Positions 21,754 through 30,660 of a DNA stretch of 30,660 nucleotides are shown here, in pieces; position 1 is the stretch's first letter, and each line of letters starts with the position of its first letter. The notes under the pieces were generated by a model. That model ran no database searches. It was given only the letters and a program-made list of their open reading frames with translations, and had not been told where the DNA came from. Position numbers and translations under genes: made by a program. This DNA is from UMGS1840 sp045661305 (GTDB taxonomy: Bacteria; Bacillota; Clostridia; UMGS1840), in the NCBI GenBank assembly GCA_045661305.1, contig JAZRFJ010000047.1, positions 1 through 30,660 of the forward strand. The letters run 5' to 3'.

Positions 21754-22518
21754 ATGTTTACAGATACACATTCACATTACGATGACGATGCGTTTGATTT
21801 GGACCGTGACGAGCTTTTAAAAAGCTTTTTGGAAAACAAAATAGACCGGGTTATCACAATAGGCTGTGATATAAAAACATCAGTATCAGCAACAGAGCTT
21901 TCAAACAAGTATGACTTTGTTTACTCAGCTGTTGGTTTTCATCCGCATGATGCTTCGGATTTTAACAACGAAAATGCTGATTTTTTAATAAAGCTTGCAA
22001 AAGAAAATGAAAAAGTAGTTGCGTGGGGAGAAATAGGGCTTGATTATCATTATCCCGAGCCTTCAAGAAATACACAAAAGGAAGTATTTATAAAACAGAT
22101 TGAAATTGCAAATTCGCTTAATTTACCAGTTTCAATCCACTCAAGAGATGCAATGAAAGACACTGTTGATATCCTAAAAGACCATCCCTGCAAAGGCGTT
22201 TTTCACTGTTACAGCGGAAGTGTTGAAACAATGAAAGAACTTATAAAAATGGGATATTATATCTCTTTTTCAGGAACAGTTTCCTTTAAAAATGCAAAAG
22301 AAGTCAAAGAAGTGGCAAAATATGTTCCTTCTGACAGATATCTTATTGAAACAGACTGTCCATACCTTTCCCCTGAGCCAAACAGAGGAAAGAGAAACAG
22401 CTCGTTAAATCTTGTTTATACAGCAGAAGCAATAGCCCAAATAAGAGGTGCAAGTTTGGAACAAGTAGCAGAAGAAACAACAAAAAATGCTTTTTCCCTG
22501 TTCGCAAAATTAAAATAG
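21754..22518 (+). CDS. tatD: TatD-family metal-dependent deoxyribonuclease
   Basis: A 254-residue TIM-barrel hydrolase of the amidohydrolase superfamily, cytosolic, active on DNA ends and linked to repair. Metal ligands are visible as DTHSHYDD (H6 and H8), EIGLDYH, SIHSRDAM, FHCYSGS and ETDCPYLSPEP. Length is standard for the YcfH/TatD group. In this position it could also be the D-aminoacyl-tRNA or 3'-5' exonuclease type, which cannot be distinguished by sequence here. An ACAGAGG site precedes the ATG. It starts 30 bases after RNase P RNA and ends before a terminator. Confidence 0.93.
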   Translation: MFTDTHSHYDDDAFDLDRDELLKSFLENKIDRVITIGCDIKTSVSATELSNKYDFVYSAVGFHPHDASDFNNENADFLIKLAKENEKVVAWGEIGLDYHYPEPSRNTQKEVFIKQIEIANSLNLPVSIHSRDAMKDTVDILKDHPCKGVFHCYSGSVETMKELIKMGYYISFSGTVSFKNAKEVKEVAKYVPSDRYLIETDCPYLSPEPNRGKRNSSLNLVYTAEAIAQIRGASLEQVAEETTKNAFSLFAKLK

Positions 22519-22525
22519 AAAACAT

Positions 22526-22566
22526 AAAGGCGATGAAACGATATTTCTGTTTCACTTGCCTTTTTT
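22526..22566 (+). terminator. Rho-independent terminator of tatD
   Basis: AAAGGC-GA-TGAAAC pairs with GTTTCA-CTT-GCCTTT across a 9-nt loop, ending in T6. It starts 8 bases after the stop codon. Confidence 0.75.
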
Positions 22567-22580
22567 ATTTGTAAAATTCA

Positions 22581-22609
22581 TTGACAAAAAGGCGAAAAAA
22601 TTGTATAAT
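22581..22609 (+). promoter_or_regulatory. Consensus sigma-A promoter of miaB-mutS-mutL
   Basis: Perfect TTGACA (22581-22586) and TATAAT (22604-22609) with a 17-base spacer, the strongest promoter match in the window. The start falls near 22616, about 30 bases before the miaB ATG. Confidence 0.9.
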
Positions 22610-22646
22610 GTAAAGAGTATAAAAAGGAAAAGTTTTGGGGGAATTT

Positions 22647-24053
22647 ATGAAAAAGACAGAATTTATTTCCGAAAATGAAATTAAAGAACAATATGAATAT
22701 ATAAAAAGCATAAAGCTAAAGAATGAAGGAAAGAAAAAAACCGCGTTTATTAACACCTACGGCTGTGCACAAAATGAGACGGATAGCGATAAGCTTTATG
22801 GCATGCTTTTTGAAATGGGTTATGAAAAAGCAGAAAATGAAAAAGATGCTGACATTATTCTTTTTAATACCTGTTCTGTAAGAGAAAATGCCGAGCTTAA
22901 AATCTATGGAAAAGTCGGAGCGTTAAAAGCTGTTAAGAAAAAAAATCCTGACCTTATTATAGGAATTTGCGGTTGTCTTATGCAACAGGAACACGCAAGC
23001 GAAAGGATAAGAAAAAAATACAAGCATGTTGATATGGTTTTCGGAACACATGCACTCTATCGCTTTCCAAAGCTCTTACACGATGTTTTAACAGAAAAAG
23101 AAAGAGTTTTTGATGCCAAAAATGTTGACGGTGCTATTTTTGAGGGCCTTCCTGTTGTAATTGAAAAAAACTACAAGGCACAAATACCTATTGCATTTGG
23201 ATGCAATAACTTTTGTACCTATTGTGTGGTGCCTTACACACGAGGCAGAGAAAGAAGCAGAAAATCGGAAGATATTTTAAACGAAATAAATTCACTTGTA
23301 AAAAAAGGACTTAAAGAAGTAACACTTTTAGGGCAAAATGTCAATTCCTACGGTAACGACAACGACGATGACATAGATTTCCCTGATTTGTTGCAGAAAA
23401 TTGCGGATATAAAAGAGATAAAAAGGATCCGCTTTGTTACATCTCATCCTAAAGATTTAACGGACAAGCTTATTGACACAATGGCAAGAAATGATAATAT
23501 CTGTAAATACCTGCATCTGCCCTTTCAAGCGGGAAACAGCAGAGTTCTGAAAGAAATGAACAGAAAATACACAAGAGAGGACTATCTTAACCTTGTTTCA
23601 AAAATAAAAGAAAAAATGCCAAATATTGCACTTTCTGCCGATGTTATTGTAGGTTTCCCGGGAGAGACAACCGAAGAATTTTATGATACACTTTCACTTA
23701 TAAAAGAAGTTCGGTTTGATACACTTTTTACCTTTATTTACTCAAAAAGGAAAAATACAAAAGCTGAGCTTATGGACGACCCTATGAGTTATGAAAAGAA
23801 GCTTGAAAACTTTAATATTTTATTAGAAGAACAAAACAAAATATCAAAAGAAATAAATGATACCTATCTTGGGAATGTTTATGAAATTATAGACGAGGGG
23901 CTTTCAAAAACAAATCCTGATATGAGACAAGGCAGAACAGAAACAAATAAAGTTGTAAATTACAAAGCAAAGGGTGAAGTTTCAGAAGGCGAATTTGTTA
24001 ATGTAAGGATAACTGAATGTATGACATGGTCTTTAAACGGGGAGCAGATATAA
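22647..24053 (+). CDS. miaB: tRNA-2-methylthio-N6-dimethylallyladenosine synthase
   Basis: Radical-SAM methylthiotransferase that adds the 2-methylthio group to i6A37 of tRNAs reading U-initial codons. The start is the ATG at 22647 with a GGGGGAA site; an upstream TTG at 22635 is rejected. The 468 residues contain three N-terminal cluster-binding cysteines (TYGCAQNE, FNTCSVRENAE, GICGCLMQ). The radical-SAM CxxxCxxC follows (FGCNNFCTYCVVPYTRGRE), with FVTSHPKD and ALSADVIVGFPGE. A C-terminal TRAM domain ends near the stop. mutS begins 33 bases downstream, the common clostridial order. miaA, which makes its substrate, is not in this window. Confidence 0.95.
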   Translation: MKKTEFISENEIKEQYEYIKSIKLKNEGKKKTAFINTYGCAQNETDSDKLYGMLFEMGYEKAENEKDADIILFNTCSVRENAELKIYGKVGALKAVKKKNPDLIIGICGCLMQQEHASERIRKKYKHVDMVFGTHALYRFPKLLHDVLTEKERVFDAKNVDGAIFEGLPVVIEKNYKAQIPIAFGCNNFCTYCVVPYTRGRERSRKSEDILNEINSLVKKGLKEVTLLGQNVNSYGNDNDDDIDFPDLLQKIADIKEIKRIRFVTSHPKDLTDKLIDTMARNDNICKYLHLPFQAGNSRVLKEMNRKYTREDYLNLVSKIKEKMPNIALSADVIVGFPGETTEEFYDTLSLIKEVRFDTLFTFIYSKRKNTKAELMDDPMSYEKKLENFNILLEEQNKISKEINDTYLGNVYEIIDEGLSKTNPDMRQGRTETNKVVNYKAKGEVSEGEFVNVRITECMTWSLNGEQI

Positions 24054-24086
24054 ATAAAATAACTAAAGTTAAAAAGGAATGAGAAG

Positions 24087-26711
24087 ATGAATATAGAAAA
24101 GCTTTCTCCAATGATGAAGCAATATATGAAAATAAAAGAGCAGTATAAAGATACCTTAATTTTTTATAGATTGGGTGACTTTTATGAGCTTTTCTTCAAT
24201 GATGCCATTCTTGCCTCAAAAGAGCTTGAAATCACACTTACAGGAAGAGATTGCGGACTTGAAGAGCGAGCGCCAATGTGCGGTGTTCCCTATCACAGTG
24301 CGCAGTCATATATTACCCGTCTTATAAAAAAAGGGTATAAGGTTGCTATCTGCGAACAGATGACAGACCCTAAGGCATCAAAAGGGATTGTTGAACGCGA
24401 TATTGTAAGAATTATCACTCCTGGAACATTTTCCGACACAACTGCAATAGATGAAAAATCTAATAATTTTCTTGCTTCAGCTTATATTGTAAAAGACGGT
24501 GCGGGAGTGTCATTTCTTGACATTACAACGGGCGACGTTTTTACAACACAATTTACCGAAGAAGATTTCGTATCGAAACTTGAAAGCGAGCTTTACAAAT
24601 ATTCACCTGCAGAGATACTTTTTAACAGCGAAGCCTTTTTACACAGACAGCTTATGCGAAATATAAAAGAGCGATTGAATGCACATCTTGAGATTATAGA
24701 TGATGATTTTTATACAATAGAAAATACGGATAATATTTTAAATGGAAAATTCGATGTTTTTGATGCAAACAAGAAAGTCTATATGAAAAATATGTTTTCA
24801 TACTATTCCTTGTGCGCTTCTCTTTATTATGCAGACAAAACACAAAAAACAAAATTAAGGCATATAACTGCCTTTGACTATTACAATCAGAATGAATATC
24901 TTGACATTGACGACTGTGCAAAAAGGAATCTTGAGCTTACTGAAACAATGCGTGATAAAAACCGAAAAGGCTCACTTTTTGGTGCAATAGATTACACAAA
25001 AACAGCTATGGGCGGAAGACTTTTAAGGCGTTTTATTGAAAGACCTTCAACCTCAAAAGCTCTTATAGAAAAAAGGCTTGACGCCGTTGAAGAATTTATG
25101 AACAAAACTATAAATTCGGATGAAATTACAGATGCTTTAAAAAATGTTCGTGATATAGAAAGACTTCTTGCAAAAACTTCACTAAGAACCCTTAACGGGC
25201 GTGATTTACTCTCACTGCGAGATTCATTTAAGGTACTTACCCCTATTAAAAACAAGCTTTTGGAATTTTCTTCTCCTCTTATAAAAGAGCTTTCCGACTC
25301 ATTTGATGATTTAGCGGATATATATGAGCTTATAGAGCGTGCAATTTCTGATGAAGCTCCTTTTACCATAAGAGAGGGTAAAATTATTAAATCAGGCTAC
25401 AACGAAGAACTTGACAGAATAAAAAGCATTGTGGAAAATTCCCAAAACACTCTTAAAGAGATGGAAGCTTCCTTAAAAGAAGAAACCGGGATAAAAACCT
25501 TAAAAATTAAATTCAACAAGGTTTTTGGTTACTACATTGAGGTATCAAATTCCTTTAAAGATAAAGTTCCTGATACCTTTATGAGAAAGCAGACTCTTGC
25601 CAACTGTGAAAGGTATATAACTGCTGATTTGAAGGATTTGGAAAACATTCTTCTTAATTCTAATGATACTATATGCAAGATGGAATATGACCTTTTTTGT
25701 GAAATAAGAAATGTTATTTTTGAAAATACACAGAGAATAAAATCATCAGCTGATGATGTTGCATACATTGATGTACTTTTATCATTTTCCCTTTCTGCAC
25801 AAAAACACAACTACTGTAAGCCATCTGTAAATAATTTGGGTATAATCGAAATTGAAGAGGGTAGACACCCTGTTGTTGAACAAATGCTTAATACTTCTCT
25901 TTTTGTTCCTAACAATACCACACTTACCAAAGATTCTGATTTTGCAATCATTACAGGACCTAATATGGCAGGTAAATCTACATATATGCGTCAGGTTGCA
26001 CTTATATCAATTATGATGCAGATGGGTTCATTTGTTCCTGCAAAAAAAGCTAATCTTTGCATCACGGATAAAATTTTCACGAGAGTCGGTGCAAGTGATG
26101 ACCTTGCTATGGGGCGTTCTACCTTTATGGTTGAAATGAGCGAGGTATCCTCTATTTTAAAGAATGCAACAAAAAACAGCCTTGTTATTCTTGATGAAAT
26201 AGGAAGAGGAACAAGTACCTTTGACGGTCTTGCGATTGCATGGGCGATTGTTGAGCATATAAAAGAAAAAATAGAGTGTAAAACCCTTTTTGCAACACAT
26301 TATCATGAGCTTACTCAACTTGAAGGAATGATAGAAGGTATAAAAAATTACAGCATTGCCGTTAAAAAACGAGGCGATGATATCACCTTCTTAAGACGCA
26401 TTATAGAGGGCGGTGCTGACGAAAGCTATGGTGTTGAGGTCGCAAAGCTTGCAGGCGTTCCTGCTCCTGTCATACAAAAAGCTAAAAACATTCTTAAAAA
26501 GCTTGAAAGCGGAGAAAAAACCTTTAATATTGACGCTGATAATCCTTTTATAATCGAGGAGGAAGAACAAGAGGTTGAGCTTACATCATTTAACAGCATA
26601 CTTTCTGAAGAGCTTGTTGAAAAAATTAAAATGATAGATGTAACGACACTCACTCCGATAGAAGCATTAAATGAGCTTAACAACATTGTGAACGAAGCTA
26701 AAAAAATCTGA
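24087..26711 (+). CDS. mutS: DNA mismatch repair protein MutS
   Basis: Recognises mismatches and small loops and starts mismatch repair. The 874-residue length is typical of MutS1. The mismatch-reading Phe-x-Glu motif is F32-Y33-E34 in GDFYELF. Connector, lever and clamp domains follow. The ATPase has Walker A GPNMAGKST at 624-632, then LAMGRSTFMVEMSEVS, Walker B LVILDEIGRGTSTFDG, and ATHYHELT. The C-terminus (VTTLTPIEALNELNNIV) fits MutS dimerisation tails. It lies between miaB and mutL with gaps of 33 and 14 bases and is expressed from the promoter at 22581. Confidence 0.97.
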   Translation: MNIEKLSPMMKQYMKIKEQYKDTLIFYRLGDFYELFFNDAILASKELEITLTGRDCGLEERAPMCGVPYHSAQSYITRLIKKGYKVAICEQMTDPKASKGIVERDIVRIITPGTFSDTTAIDEKSNNFLASAYIVKDGAGVSFLDITTGDVFTTQFTEEDFVSKLESELYKYSPAEILFNSEAFLHRQLMRNIKERLNAHLEIIDDDFYTIENTDNILNGKFDVFDANKKVYMKNMFSYYSLCASLYYADKTQKTKLRHITAFDYYNQNEYLDIDDCAKRNLELTETMRDKNRKGSLFGAIDYTKTAMGGRLLRRFIERPSTSKALIEKRLDAVEEFMNKTINSDEITDALKNVRDIERLLAKTSLRTLNGRDLLSLRDSFKVLTPIKNKLLEFSSPLIKELSDSFDDLADIYELIERAISDEAPFTIREGKIIKSGYNEELDRIKSIVENSQNTLKEMEASLKEETGIKTLKIKFNKVFGYYIEVSNSFKDKVPDTFMRKQTLANCERYITADLKDLENILLNSNDTICKMEYDLFCEIRNVIFENTQRIKSSADDVAYIDVLLSFSLSAQKHNYCKPSVNNLGIIEIEEGRHPVVEQMLNTSLFVPNNTTLTKDSDFAIITGPNMAGKSTYMRQVALISIMMQMGSFVPAKKANLCITDKIFTRVGASDDLAMGRSTFMVEMSEVSSILKNATKNSLVILDEIGRGTSTFDGLAIAWAIVEHIKEKIECKTLFATHYHELTQLEGMIEGIKNYSIAVKKRGDDITFLRRIIEGGADESYGVEVAKLAGVPAPVIQKAKNILKKLESGEKTFNIDADNPFIIEEEEQEVELTSFNSILSEELVEKIKMIDVTTLTPIEALNELNNIVNEAKKI

Positions 26712-26725
26712 TAAGAGGTTCTTTT

Positions 26726-28630
26726 ATGGGTAAAATCAAAGTTCTTGATAAATTAATAGCAGACAAAATTGCCGCAGGAGAGGTTGTAGAAAGACCGTCA
26801 AGCGTTGTAAAAGAGCTTGTGGAAAACTCTCTTGATGCTAAAAGCGGCAGAATTACAATAGAAATAAAAGACGGCGGAAAAGAATTTATAAGAATAACAG
26901 ATGACGGTATCGGTATGGACAGGGAAGATGCCGAGCTTTGTGTTCTTCGTCACGCAACAAGCAAAATAAAGTCTGCAGATGACCTTTTTGATATAAAAAC
27001 AATGGGCTTCAGGGGAGAAGCTTTAGCAAGTATTTGTGCGGTTTCGTGCGTTACCTTGATGACAAAAAAAGAAGACAGCGATATCGGAACAAAAATATTT
27101 ATAAAAGGCGGAGAGGTCATTGAAATATCAGATATCGGATGTCCGAAAGGTACAACAATAACTGTCGAAAATCTTTTTTTCAATACCCCTGCCAGACTGA
27201 ATTTCCTAAAAAAATCATCTACTGAGGCAGCTTACATTGAGGAGCTTATTTCAAAGCTTATACTCGCAAATCCCGAAATTTCAATCCGTTTTATCAAAGA
27301 CGGAAAAGAAGCTTTATATTCAAAAGGTGACGGTGACTTAAATTCAGCCATATACTCAATATACGGTGCAGAAATCTCCAAAAATCTGATAAAAGTAGAA
27401 AATACACACAACGGTGTTAAAATAAGCGGTTATGCAGGAAACCCTAACATTGCAAAGCCGTCTTATAAATTCCAGACCTTTTGCGTAAACAAAAGAATTT
27501 GCCGTACAAAAATTATGATTACGGCACTTGAATTTGCATATTTTCAGAAAATGGCACAAGGAAAACACCCTTTTTGCGTTCTTAATATAGAAATAAACCC
27601 GTTTTTGTGTGATGTAAATGTTCACCCACAAAAAGCAGAGGTTAAGTTTTCGGACGAAACCCAAATTTATAATGCTATACTTTTTTCAGTAAAAAATGCT
27701 CTTGACAGCGAGCTTTTTATTAAAAAGACTTCTGTGATAACTCCCAAAAGAGAAATTCCTGAATATATAGAAAAAAGTGAAAAAACTGAAAAAAAAGAAG
27801 TAAAAGAAAATAAGCAACTAGAAACAAAAAAAACACAGGATTATGTTCAAAAATCATTTGCTTCATTTGATAATTCTAAAAAGAGCGTTTCCCCTTTTAA
27901 AAAAGCTCCGGCTAATTTGTTTTTAAAGGAAGAAGAAACACCTTACGGAAAAGAAGTAAAAAAAGAAAAAAAAGAGGAAGATGATGATTTCTTACCTGAA
28001 ATCATTTTACAAAAAAAAGAAGATAAACCAAAGCCTGAAATAAAAGAAGAAAATATTTCAAAAGATTACAAAATAATAGGTCAGATTTTCTCAACATATA
28101 TAATAATAGAAAAAGATAACCAAATGCTTCTTTTAGACCAGCATGCCGCACACGAGCGTATGAATTATGAAATGCTAAGGGAAGCTTATACAAAAAAAGA
28201 AGTGGGTGCACAGTATCTTCTTATTCCTAAAAAAATATCTTTAAGTCCGAGTGAACACACTATTGTAATGGATAACACCCAAATTTTTTCAGAATTAGGG
28301 ATAGAAATTGAAGATTTTGACGGAAGATGTGTAACTATAAACTCAATTCCTCTTGATGTAAAAGAAAATCAGCTTGAAAAGCTCATATACGAAATAATTG
28401 CTGAAATAAAGAAAAAAGGCAAAATGGACAAGGAAGACTTCAATCAAAAGCTTTTATATTTAGTTTCATGCAAAATGAGTATAAAAGCAAACATGACACT
28501 TTCTTCAAATGAAATGGAGGAGCTTGTAAAAAAAGCATTTTTACTAAATGGAAAAACTACTTGTCCTCACGGAAGACCACTCTTTATTTCATTTGACAAA
28601 GCAACAATAGAAAACAAATTTGAAAGATAA
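26726..28630 (+). CDS. mutL: DNA mismatch repair protein MutL (endonuclease type)
   Basis: Partner of MutS that links mismatch recognition to strand nicking. Its 634 residues begin with a GHKL ATPase: LIADKIAAGEVVERPSSVVK, ELVENSLDA, TDDGIGMD, KTMGFRGEALASI. A lysine- and glutamate-rich linker runs from about residue 345 to 445. The C-terminal dimerisation domain has the metal-dependent nuclease motif DQHAAHERMNYE starting at D471, and CPHGRP at 613-618. The organism therefore uses nicking MutL rather than MutH. An AAGAGG site precedes the ATG. Confidence 0.97.
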   Translation: MGKIKVLDKLIADKIAAGEVVERPSSVVKELVENSLDAKSGRITIEIKDGGKEFIRITDDGIGMDREDAELCVLRHATSKIKSADDLFDIKTMGFRGEALASICAVSCVTLMTKKEDSDIGTKIFIKGGEVIEISDIGCPKGTTITVENLFFNTPARLNFLKKSSTEAAYIEELISKLILANPEISIRFIKDGKEALYSKGDGDLNSAIYSIYGAEISKNLIKVENTHNGVKISGYAGNPNIAKPSYKFQTFCVNKRICRTKIMITALEFAYFQKMAQGKHPFCVLNIEINPFLCDVNVHPQKAEVKFSDETQIYNAILFSVKNALDSELFIKKTSVITPKREIPEYIEKSEKTEKKEVKENKQLETKKTQDYVQKSFASFDNSKKSVSPFKKAPANLFLKEEETPYGKEVKKEKKEEDDDFLPEIILQKKEDKPKPEIKEENISKDYKIIGQIFSTYIIIEKDNQMLLLDQHAAHERMNYEMLREAYTKKEVGAQYLLIPKKISLSPSEHTIVMDNTQIFSELGIEIEDFDGRCVTINSIPLDVKENQLEKLIYEIIAEIKKKGKMDKEDFNQKLLYLVSCKMSIKANMTLSSNEMEELVKKAFLLNGKTTCPHGRPLFISFDKATIENKFER

Positions 28631-28658
28631 GAATTTAAAGATAAAGGCGTGATTTTAT

Positions 28659-29411
28659 ATGACTATTGTTTTAATAACTGCACTGGGTGTAGGCGGTGCT
28701 ACTGTAATCGGTGCTATTATAGGATTTCTTTTTAAAAATATTTCGCATCGTTTTTCAGATATAATTCTTTCTTTTGCTGCAGGTGTTATGCTTTCAGCAG
28801 CAGTTTTGGGACTCATTCTTCCATCTCTTGATTACGGTGGAAAATACGGTCTTATAACAACAATAACAGGCATTTTTGTCGGAGCTGTTTGTCTTAATCT
28901 CATAGATAAGCTTGTTCCGCATCTTCATAGAATGGTAGGAACAGACGAAGAAACACATAACAATCAAAGCCTTAATAAAGTTCTTTTGTTTGTGACAGCT
29001 ATTGCAATTCACAATCTTCCTGAGGGAATTGCCGCGGGTGTAGGCTTTGGCTCAGAAAACTTTTCACAGGCTCTTATGATTGCAGGCGGAATTGCACTTC
29101 AGAATATCCCTGAGGGTATGGTTATAATTGCACCTATGTTATCAGCAGGAGTAAAACCCTCAAAAACTTTTATATGTGCCGCTATTACAGGATTAATTGA
29201 AGTAATCGGAACTTTTATAGGTTATTTTGCAGTAACAATTTCTTCAGCAATTCTTCCCTTTGCACTTTCTTTTGCAGGAGGAACAATGCTCTATGTTATA
29301 AGCGACGAAATGATACCTGAAACACATGCTCACGGAAGTGAAAGAGGTGCAACATATGCATTACTCGCAGGTTTTTGCCTGATGCTTATTGTGGATGTGT
29401 TGTTGGGTTAG
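28659..29411 (+). CDS. ZIP-family divalent metal transporter
   Basis: The 250-residue membrane protein has about eight hydrophobic helices and imports zinc or related divalent metals. Helix 4 carries the ZIP signature AIHNLPEGIAAGVGF. Helix 5 has LQNIPEGMVIIAPM, with Gln in place of the usual His, as in the GufA-like subgroup. A loop with PHLHRMVGTDEETH between helices 3 and 4 and an EMIPETHAHGSERG segment near the end could bind metal. It starts 28 bases after mutL, where miaA is found in many Clostridia, so it probably shares that transcript. Its 3' end overlaps the convergent TetR gene by 4 bases. Confidence 0.9.
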   Translation: MTIVLITALGVGGATVIGAIIGFLFKNISHRFSDIILSFAAGVMLSAAVLGLILPSLDYGGKYGLITTITGIFVGAVCLNLIDKLVPHLHRMVGTDEETHNNQSLNKVLLFVTAIAIHNLPEGIAAGVGFGSENFSQALMIAGGIALQNIPEGMVIIAPMLSAGVKPSKTFICAAITGLIEVIGTFIGYFAVTISSAILPFALSFAGGTMLYVISDEMIPETHAHGSERGATYALLAGFCLMLIVDVLLG

Positions 29412-30013
29412 ACTCCATTATCTTTTAACCCGAATATACATTCATAAATAATTTGAGACACCTCTTCAATGGTCTTCTTGCAATCTTCTTTTAACCACTC
29501 AATTACAATGGCAGTGATTCCATTAAGATAAAACATCATAGCGTACTTTCTATCAGTAGGTGGATAGTTGTATCTTTCTAAAATAGGATTGAATATATTA
29601 TCATAAAGCCTTTTAAATACTTCATTAAAACCAAAATAATCTGAATGGAACAAAACAGTTGAAAACACACGCCTGTTGTCTTTAATATAAGACAGATACG
29701 GATGCAAATACTTATCTGTTATGAAATTCAATTCATCAAGCGAGCTTTCCTTAAACTTATTTTCTATATTTTTTATATCAATATTAAAATATGCACTAAA
29801 ATCATCCATCAAAAATCTTAATGTCTCGTTAAGCAAATCGACAGTGTTTTCATAATGCAAATAAAATGTAGAACGATTAACTCCTGCCTTTTTACATATT
29901 TCACTAACTGTTATATACCCAAAAGATTTTTCTTCAAGAAGAGTTATCAATGCTTTGTCCATCTTTTTTGCAGTATTAAAATATTTACTTTCTGATTTAT
30001 TCAAAGCTACCAC
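29408..30013 (-). CDS. TetR/AcrR-family transcriptional regulator
   Basis: The 201-residue regulator has an N-terminal helix-turn-helix (FGYITVSEICKKAGVNRSTF followed by YLHYENTVDLL) and an all-helical C-terminal ligand domain. The latter ends YPPTDRKYAMMFYLNGITAI and CKKTIEEVSQIIYECIFG, like the clostridial TetR-C group related to DhaS. The start is uncertain. The GTG at 30013 nearly touches AAGGGAAG, whereas an in-frame TTG at 30004 has a better spacer. It follows the small membrane-protein gene by 14 bases and probably shares its transcript, suggesting that it regulates that gene. Confidence 0.87.
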   Translation of the reverse strand: MVALNKSESKYFNTAKKMDKALITLLEEKSFGYITVSEICKKAGVNRSTFYLHYENTVDLLNETLRFLMDDFSAYFNIDIKNIENKFKESSLDELNFITDKYLHPYLSYIKDNRRVFSTVLFHSDYFGFNEVFKRLYDNIFNPILERYNYPPTDRKYAMMFYLNGITAIVIEWLKEDCKKTIEEVSQIIYECIFGLKDNGV

Positions 30014-30027
30014 TTCCCTTTTAGATT

Positions 30028-30381
30028 TTATTTTTCCTCACTGATTTCACGGGCAAGTTCAACAATCTCATAAGCATATTTTGACTTATCTCTTTCAAGC
30101 ATTCTTTTATAAATAGGATAGTTAATTCCACAAAGAATAAAACCTATAATACCTATAACTATTCCTGCAACCATCGCAATAGTTCCTCTTCCGATTACCT
30201 GCATTGCAAGGCTCATGCCCGTACCAACAATAAGCGAAGAAACAATACCAAAGGTGTAAGTAAATATCGTTGACGGAAGCTTTGCTTTATTATCAAGCTT
30301 CTTTAATGCAACTATTTTTGAATTATCTTTTGGTGCGTAGTCCTTTGCTATTGCTTCTGCTAAAATTTTGTCTGTGTTCAT
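30028..30381 (-). CDS. Small two-helix membrane protein of unknown function
   Basis: The 117-residue product starts with a charged segment (MNTDKILAEAIAKDYAPKD), then KIVALKKLDNKAKLPSTIF. Two membrane helices follow (TFGIVSSLIVGTGMSLAM and TIAMVAGIVIGIIGFILCG), then YPIYKRMLERDKSKYAYEI and a helical C-terminus. Relatives I remember from Clostridia carry the label 'dihydropteridine reductase', but nothing here resembles a reductase: no nucleotide-binding motif is visible and the protein is too short. A strong AGGAGGG site with a 7-nt spacer supports the start. It is the first gene of a two-gene unit with the TetR regulator. Confidence 0.8.
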   Translation of the reverse strand: MNTDKILAEAIAKDYAPKDNSKIVALKKLDNKAKLPSTIFTYTFGIVSSLIVGTGMSLAMQVIGRGTIAMVAGIVIGIIGFILCGINYPIYKRMLERDKSKYAYEIVELAREISEEK

Positions 30382-30531
30382 AATGAACCCTCCTTTTCTA
30401 ATTTACATTTTAAGTATAAATGAAAGTAGGATTAAAATGAACAACATAATTTGTATTTTTTGTTGTTTTGAAAACTTTTTATGCTTATATATTATCACAA
30501 GATACCAAAAAATGCAATTATTTATATAATA

Positions 30532-30581
30532 AAACAAAAAAGGCTCTATAATAAATGTTGTGGTCAACAATAAAAAGAGCT
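30532..30581 (-). terminator. Probable terminator of a gene beyond the right edge
   Basis: GCTCT (30543-30547) pairs with AGAGC (30576-30580), and inside them TGTTG (30556-30560) pairs with CAACA (30565-30569). On the minus strand a T-rich run (TTTTTTGTTTT) follows. The rest of 30382-30660 is AT-rich with no gene seen. Confidence 0.4.
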
Positions 30582-30633
30582 TTCAAAAAAATTAAAAAAA
30601 TAATGAAAAAAGAGAGCATTTTTATAAAAAATC

Positions 30634-30642
30634 TGTTATAAT
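30634..30642 (+). promoter_or_regulatory. Extended -10 promoter pointing out of the window
   Basis: TG-T-TATAAT is an extended -10 match reading rightward. No good -35 is visible 17 bases upstream. It probably serves a gene beyond position 30660. Confidence 0.45.
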
Positions 30643-30660
30643 GAGTTTGTCCAAACAAAA

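Overview
The window is low-GC DNA from a Gram-positive anaerobe of the Clostridia, most likely an uncultured gut lineage. The evidence is AT-rich DNA with strong AGGAGG-type ribosome sites, sigma-A promoters with 17-bp spacers, SLH (S-layer) anchored proteins, an ECF-type vitamin transporter, a type-A RNase P RNA and clostridial housekeeping gene sets. All gene names are assigned from motifs read in the sequence; no database was searched.

Layout, left to right. 0.1-1.4 kb: HtrA/DegP-like membrane protease (+). 1.4-2.4 kb: structured non-coding repeats, then tRNA-Ser(GGA), ribosomal protein L28 and tRNA-Leu(CAA), all on the minus strand. 2.5-3.8 kb: purC and a small secreted protein (minus). 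4.2-7.6 kb: rsmD-coaD-coiled-coil protein-uvrC operon (+). 7.7-8.9 kb: ECF sigma factor and its DUF4367-type anti-sigma factor (minus), divergent from three small exported proteins at 9.1-11.1 kb. 11.4-19.4 kb: a five-gene minus-strand operon behind a cobalamin riboswitch. 19.6-20.9 kb: MATE efflux protein (+). 21.1-21.7 kb: RNase P RNA with a large insertion. 21.8-29.4 kb: tatD, then miaB-mutS-mutL and a ZIP metal transporter (+). 29.4-30.4 kb: small membrane protein and TetR regulator (minus).

The most interesting system is the riboswitch-controlled operon. It encodes an S-layer protein with two near-identical transcobalamin-C-terminal-like (DUF4430) units, an S-layer protein with an alpha/alpha-toroid domain, a membrane-anchored DUF4430 protein, EcfT, and one 866-residue polypeptide joining two ECF ATPases to an S component. 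Vertebrate intrinsic factor and transcobalamin are built from an alpha-toroid plus a DUF4430-like beta domain. The operon therefore looks like a surface B12-capture machine made from separated intrinsic-factor domains and coupled to a compact ECF importer. This function is inferred.

The second theme is non-coding. At 1466-1641 and 3869-4060 there are arrays in which a constant 7-nt linker alternates with small perfect hairpins of differing stem sequence. The linker appears as its reverse complement in the other half of each array. The second array fills the predicted 5' UTR of a secreted-protein gene. A related-looking structured segment is inserted in helix P12 of the RNase P RNA, and a 189-bp cassette bounded by copies of the tRNA-Ser 3' end lies beside that tRNA.
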